Shown piece after piece: positions 11,901-13,599 of a stretch of DNA of 13,599 bases. How positions within the stretch are numbered: position 1 is the stretch's first letter; each line of letters begins with the position of its first letter. A model generated the notes under the pieces. It had not been told where the DNA came from, ran no database searches, and saw only the letters and a list, made by a program, of their open reading frames with translations. The position numbers were made by a program, and so were the translations under genes. This DNA comes from Elusimicrobiota bacterium (GTDB lineage: Bacteria > Elusimicrobiota > Elusimicrobia > Elusimicrobiales > UBA9959). Where the stretch lies: NCBI GenBank assembly GCA_022703115.1, contig JAKLEK010000018.1:1-13599 (forward strand), read 5' to 3'.

Positions 11901-13599
11901 ATGGAAAAGCTGTTGATCTTATCCCTCGTCTTCGCGCCCCTGGCCTTCGCCGCCGTCGAGCCCTGGGCCCTGGCCCTGCTCCAGCTGGCCGCTTTCGCCT
12001 CCGTCTACCGCCTCTTCCGGGACCGCGTGTCGCTTTACCCAGCCGCGCTATACCGCAACTTGCTGCCGGCTTTGCTCGCCGTCGCCCTTATCGGCCTGCT
12101 GCAGGCCCTGCGCGAGAACCCGGTTAACGCCCCGTCCGCGCTTATCTTCACCGTCTGGCGCCCCGCAACACTCAACGCCATCCTGCTGTGGCTCTTCTAC
12201 GCCGCCGTCGTCTTCGTCGTCCCCCAGATAATACGCGCCCCGGAACAGTTCAAACGCCTGATGTGGACCGTTTTCGGCATGGGCGTCCTGCTGTCGCTCT
12301 TCGGCATGTTCCAGGCCTCCGGCGAGAACGCCCTTATCTACGGCGCCCGCTACGTCAAAGGCGAGCCGTTCGGGCCGTTCATAAACAGGGACCACGCCGC
12401 CACTTTCCTTATAATGTCGGCCATGGCCGGCTGCGGGGTCTTCGTCTCGGGTTTCAGGGACATGCTCTCCGGCCGCAGCCGCCGGCGCTTCTTCGACCTG
12501 GCGGCCATTCAGCTCCTCAAATCGGTCATGCTCTGCGCCGTAGTCTACGGCGTGGTCCGCACCGGCTCGAGGGGGGGGCTGCACTCGCTCGTCTGCGCCT
12601 TCTCGCTGATGGCCTTCGTCTCCGCCTCCTTCCTGCGCGACAGGACCGCCAGGCTGGCGGCCCGCTCCGGCCTCGTCTTCTTCCTGGCCGTCTACGGCCT
12701 CATCCTCTACAACAACCGCCTCCTGCTGGGTTACGCGGAAGGCGACCTGGTGCGCTCGGTTACGGTGCGCTTCTCCATGTACCGCAGCGGCCTCGAGATG
12801 CTCCGCGACTTCCCACTCTTCGGCGTCGGTCTCGGCGCGGTGGAGCACGCTTTCCACGCCTACAGGTACTCCGACATCCCCTCCTGGGGCTTCGTCCGCC
12901 ACCTGCACAGCGACTGGCTGGAGCTCTTCGTCCAGAGCGGCCTGGTCGGCGGCCTGATCTATCTGGCCGGCTTCGCCCTGGCCCTCTCCGGCCTCGCGCG
13001 CGTCTGGCTGAACTGCCCCTCGTTCACCGTGAAGTCCCTCTACGGCGGGGCGCTCGGCGCCGTCCTCGCCGCCTCCCTGCATAATTTGGTGGAATTCGGT
13101 TCCCAGATGCCGGCCAACGCCTTGGTCTTCTACGTCCTAATCGGCGCGCTCGCCTCCAAGCCCGCCGCCGAGCCCCGGAAGTTCCGCTATGACGCCGAGG
13201 ACGAGGAAGAGGGGGGGATAAGGATACGGAAGAACATAGCCCTGCCGCTCGCCGCCGCTTCCGCCCTATTGGCGGTCTTTACCATCCCTTCAGTAGTCGC
13301 CTGGGCCCGCGACGCCTACGCGAAGAACGCCTCTTACGCCGAAAGGGTGAAGAGCCACGCGGCCGCCCTGGCCTGGGACCCGTCCCCGCGCTACGCCTTC
13401 CGCCTCGGCGCCGACCACTATAATGCCGCCCTGAAGAACAAGGCCGAAGCCCGCGCCCTCTTCACGAAGTCCCTGGACGCCATAACCCCCGTGCTTCTGC
13501 GCAACCCCGTGAACTCCGACCTCCAGAAAATCCGCAAGAACATCTTCTACCACCTCTCCGCCCTGCCCCCCGCCCCCCCACCTCCCGACTCCCCACCCC
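11901..13599 (+). CDS. O-antigen ligase/polymerase-like membrane protein (Wzy_C type, partial at right edge)
   Basis: An open frame from the ATG at 11901 runs uninterrupted through at least 566 codons to the window end. The N-terminal 430 or so residues are strongly hydrophobic with many predicted membrane segments. Typical Wzy_C/WaaL-like motifs are visible: RTGSRGGL (220-227), DFPLFGVGLGAVEHAFH (303-319) and HSDWLELFVQSGLVGG (336-350). After a last membrane helix (about 450-470, LAAASALLAVFTIPSVVAWA) comes a helical soluble tail with YAERVKSHAAALAWDPSPRYAF and KNKAEARALFTKSLDA, suggestive of TPR-like helices. Such proteins polymerise or ligate lipid-linked glycans at the periplasmic side. 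The frame's last codons, encoding PPAPPPPDSPP, come from family 2-like repeat DNA; the stop lies beyond the window. No clear ribosome site is seen before the ATG, so coupling to the phosphatase gene is likely. Confidence 0.82.
   Translation, partial: MEKLLILSLVFAPLAFAAVEPWALALLQLAAFASVYRLFRDRVSLYPAALYRNLLPALLAVALIGLLQALRENPVNAPSALIFTVWRPATLNAILLWLFYAAVVFVVPQIIRAPEQFKRLMWTVFGMGVLLSLFGMFQASGENALIYGARYVKGEPFGPFINRDHAATFLIMSAMAGCGVFVSGFRDMLSGRSRRRFFDLAAIQLLKSVMLCAVVYGVVRTGSRGGLHSLVCAFSLMAFVSASFLRDRTARLAARSGLVFFLAVYGLILYNNRLLLGYAEGDLVRSVTVRFSMYRSGLEMLRDFPLFGVGLGAVEHAFHAYRYSDIPSWGFVRHLHSDWLELFVQSGLVGGLIYLAGFALALSGLARVWLNCPSFTVKSLYGGALGAVLAASLHNLVEFGSQMPANALVFYVLIGALASKPAAEPRKFRYDAEDEEEGGIRIRKNIALPLAAASALLAVFTIPSVVAWARDAYAKNASYAERVKSHAAALAWDPSPRYAFRLGADHYNAALKNKAEARALFTKSLDAITPVLLRNPVNSDLQKIRKNIFYHLSALPPAPPPPDSPP
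13565..13599. repeat. Family 2-like CCCGAC repeat, copy d (partial at window edge)
   Basis: The last 35 bases consist of C-runs and CCTCCCGACTCCCC, matching the CCCGAC style of copies a-c. It lies within the open reading frame of the ligase-like gene rather than after a stop codon. Only its beginning is visible, so membership rests on a short match. Confidence 0.45.

Noticed and set aside
12048..13082. Minus-strand open frame of 344 codons
   Set aside because: It is antisense to the ligase-like gene and gives an acidic, Gly/Glu/Ala-rich product without recognisable structure.

Overview
The window is GC-rich, tightly packed bacterial DNA. Its proteins point to a diderm (Gram-negative-type) bacterium: an AsmA-like envelope protein, an outer-membrane beta-barrel, a secreted FecR-domain protein and an O-antigen-ligase-type membrane protein. 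The phylum cannot be fixed from the sequence. An uncultured lineage such as Elusimicrobiota would fit the high GC and the repeat-filled intergenic gaps, but that is only a guess.

Left part (1-8163, all on the minus strand, so read right to left): a glycoside-hydrolase-like exported protein (7108-8163), an AsmA-like protein (5749-6969), dihydrolipoyl dehydrogenase (4389-5756, overlapping the AsmA-like gene by 8 bases), exonuclease III (3345-4106), GcvT (1978-3096), GcvH (1461-1850) and GcvPA (1-1271, C-terminus beyond the window edge). T, H, P and L proteins together make a glycine cleavage system that splits glycine to CO2, ammonia and methylene-tetrahydrofolate, or runs in reverse. The missing part is the P-protein beta subunit, which would be expected just beyond the left edge.

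Middle part (8164-10423, plus strand): a repeat-rich divergent intergenic region, then a FecR-domain secreted protein and a beta-barrel outer-membrane protein, closed by a perfect 17-bp hairpin terminator.

Right part: a RelE/ParE-type toxin and HTH antitoxin pair on the minus strand (10596-11281), lower in GC than its surroundings, with a good sigma70-type promoter overlapping a dyad operator and with 15-bp direct repeats on both sides. Divergent from it are a low-molecular-weight protein tyrosine phosphatase and an O-antigen ligase/polymerase-like protein that runs off the right edge. The secreted FecR protein, barrel, phosphatase and ligase would fit a cell-surface polysaccharide locus.

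The most unusual content is intergenic. Family 1 is a long modular inverted repeat with a conserved ATAAGG...CCTTAT-like centre; it fills three gaps of the glycine-cleavage gene string. Family 2 is rich in CCCGAC motifs, has G-quadruplex potential on the minus strand, and contains a 74-bp module present as two direct copies flanking the glycoside-hydrolase-like gene; its motifs reappear at the right edge inside an open reading frame. Family 3 is a short AT-richer inverted/tandem repeat next to the toxin-antitoxin pair. These repeats sit directly against several start and stop codons.
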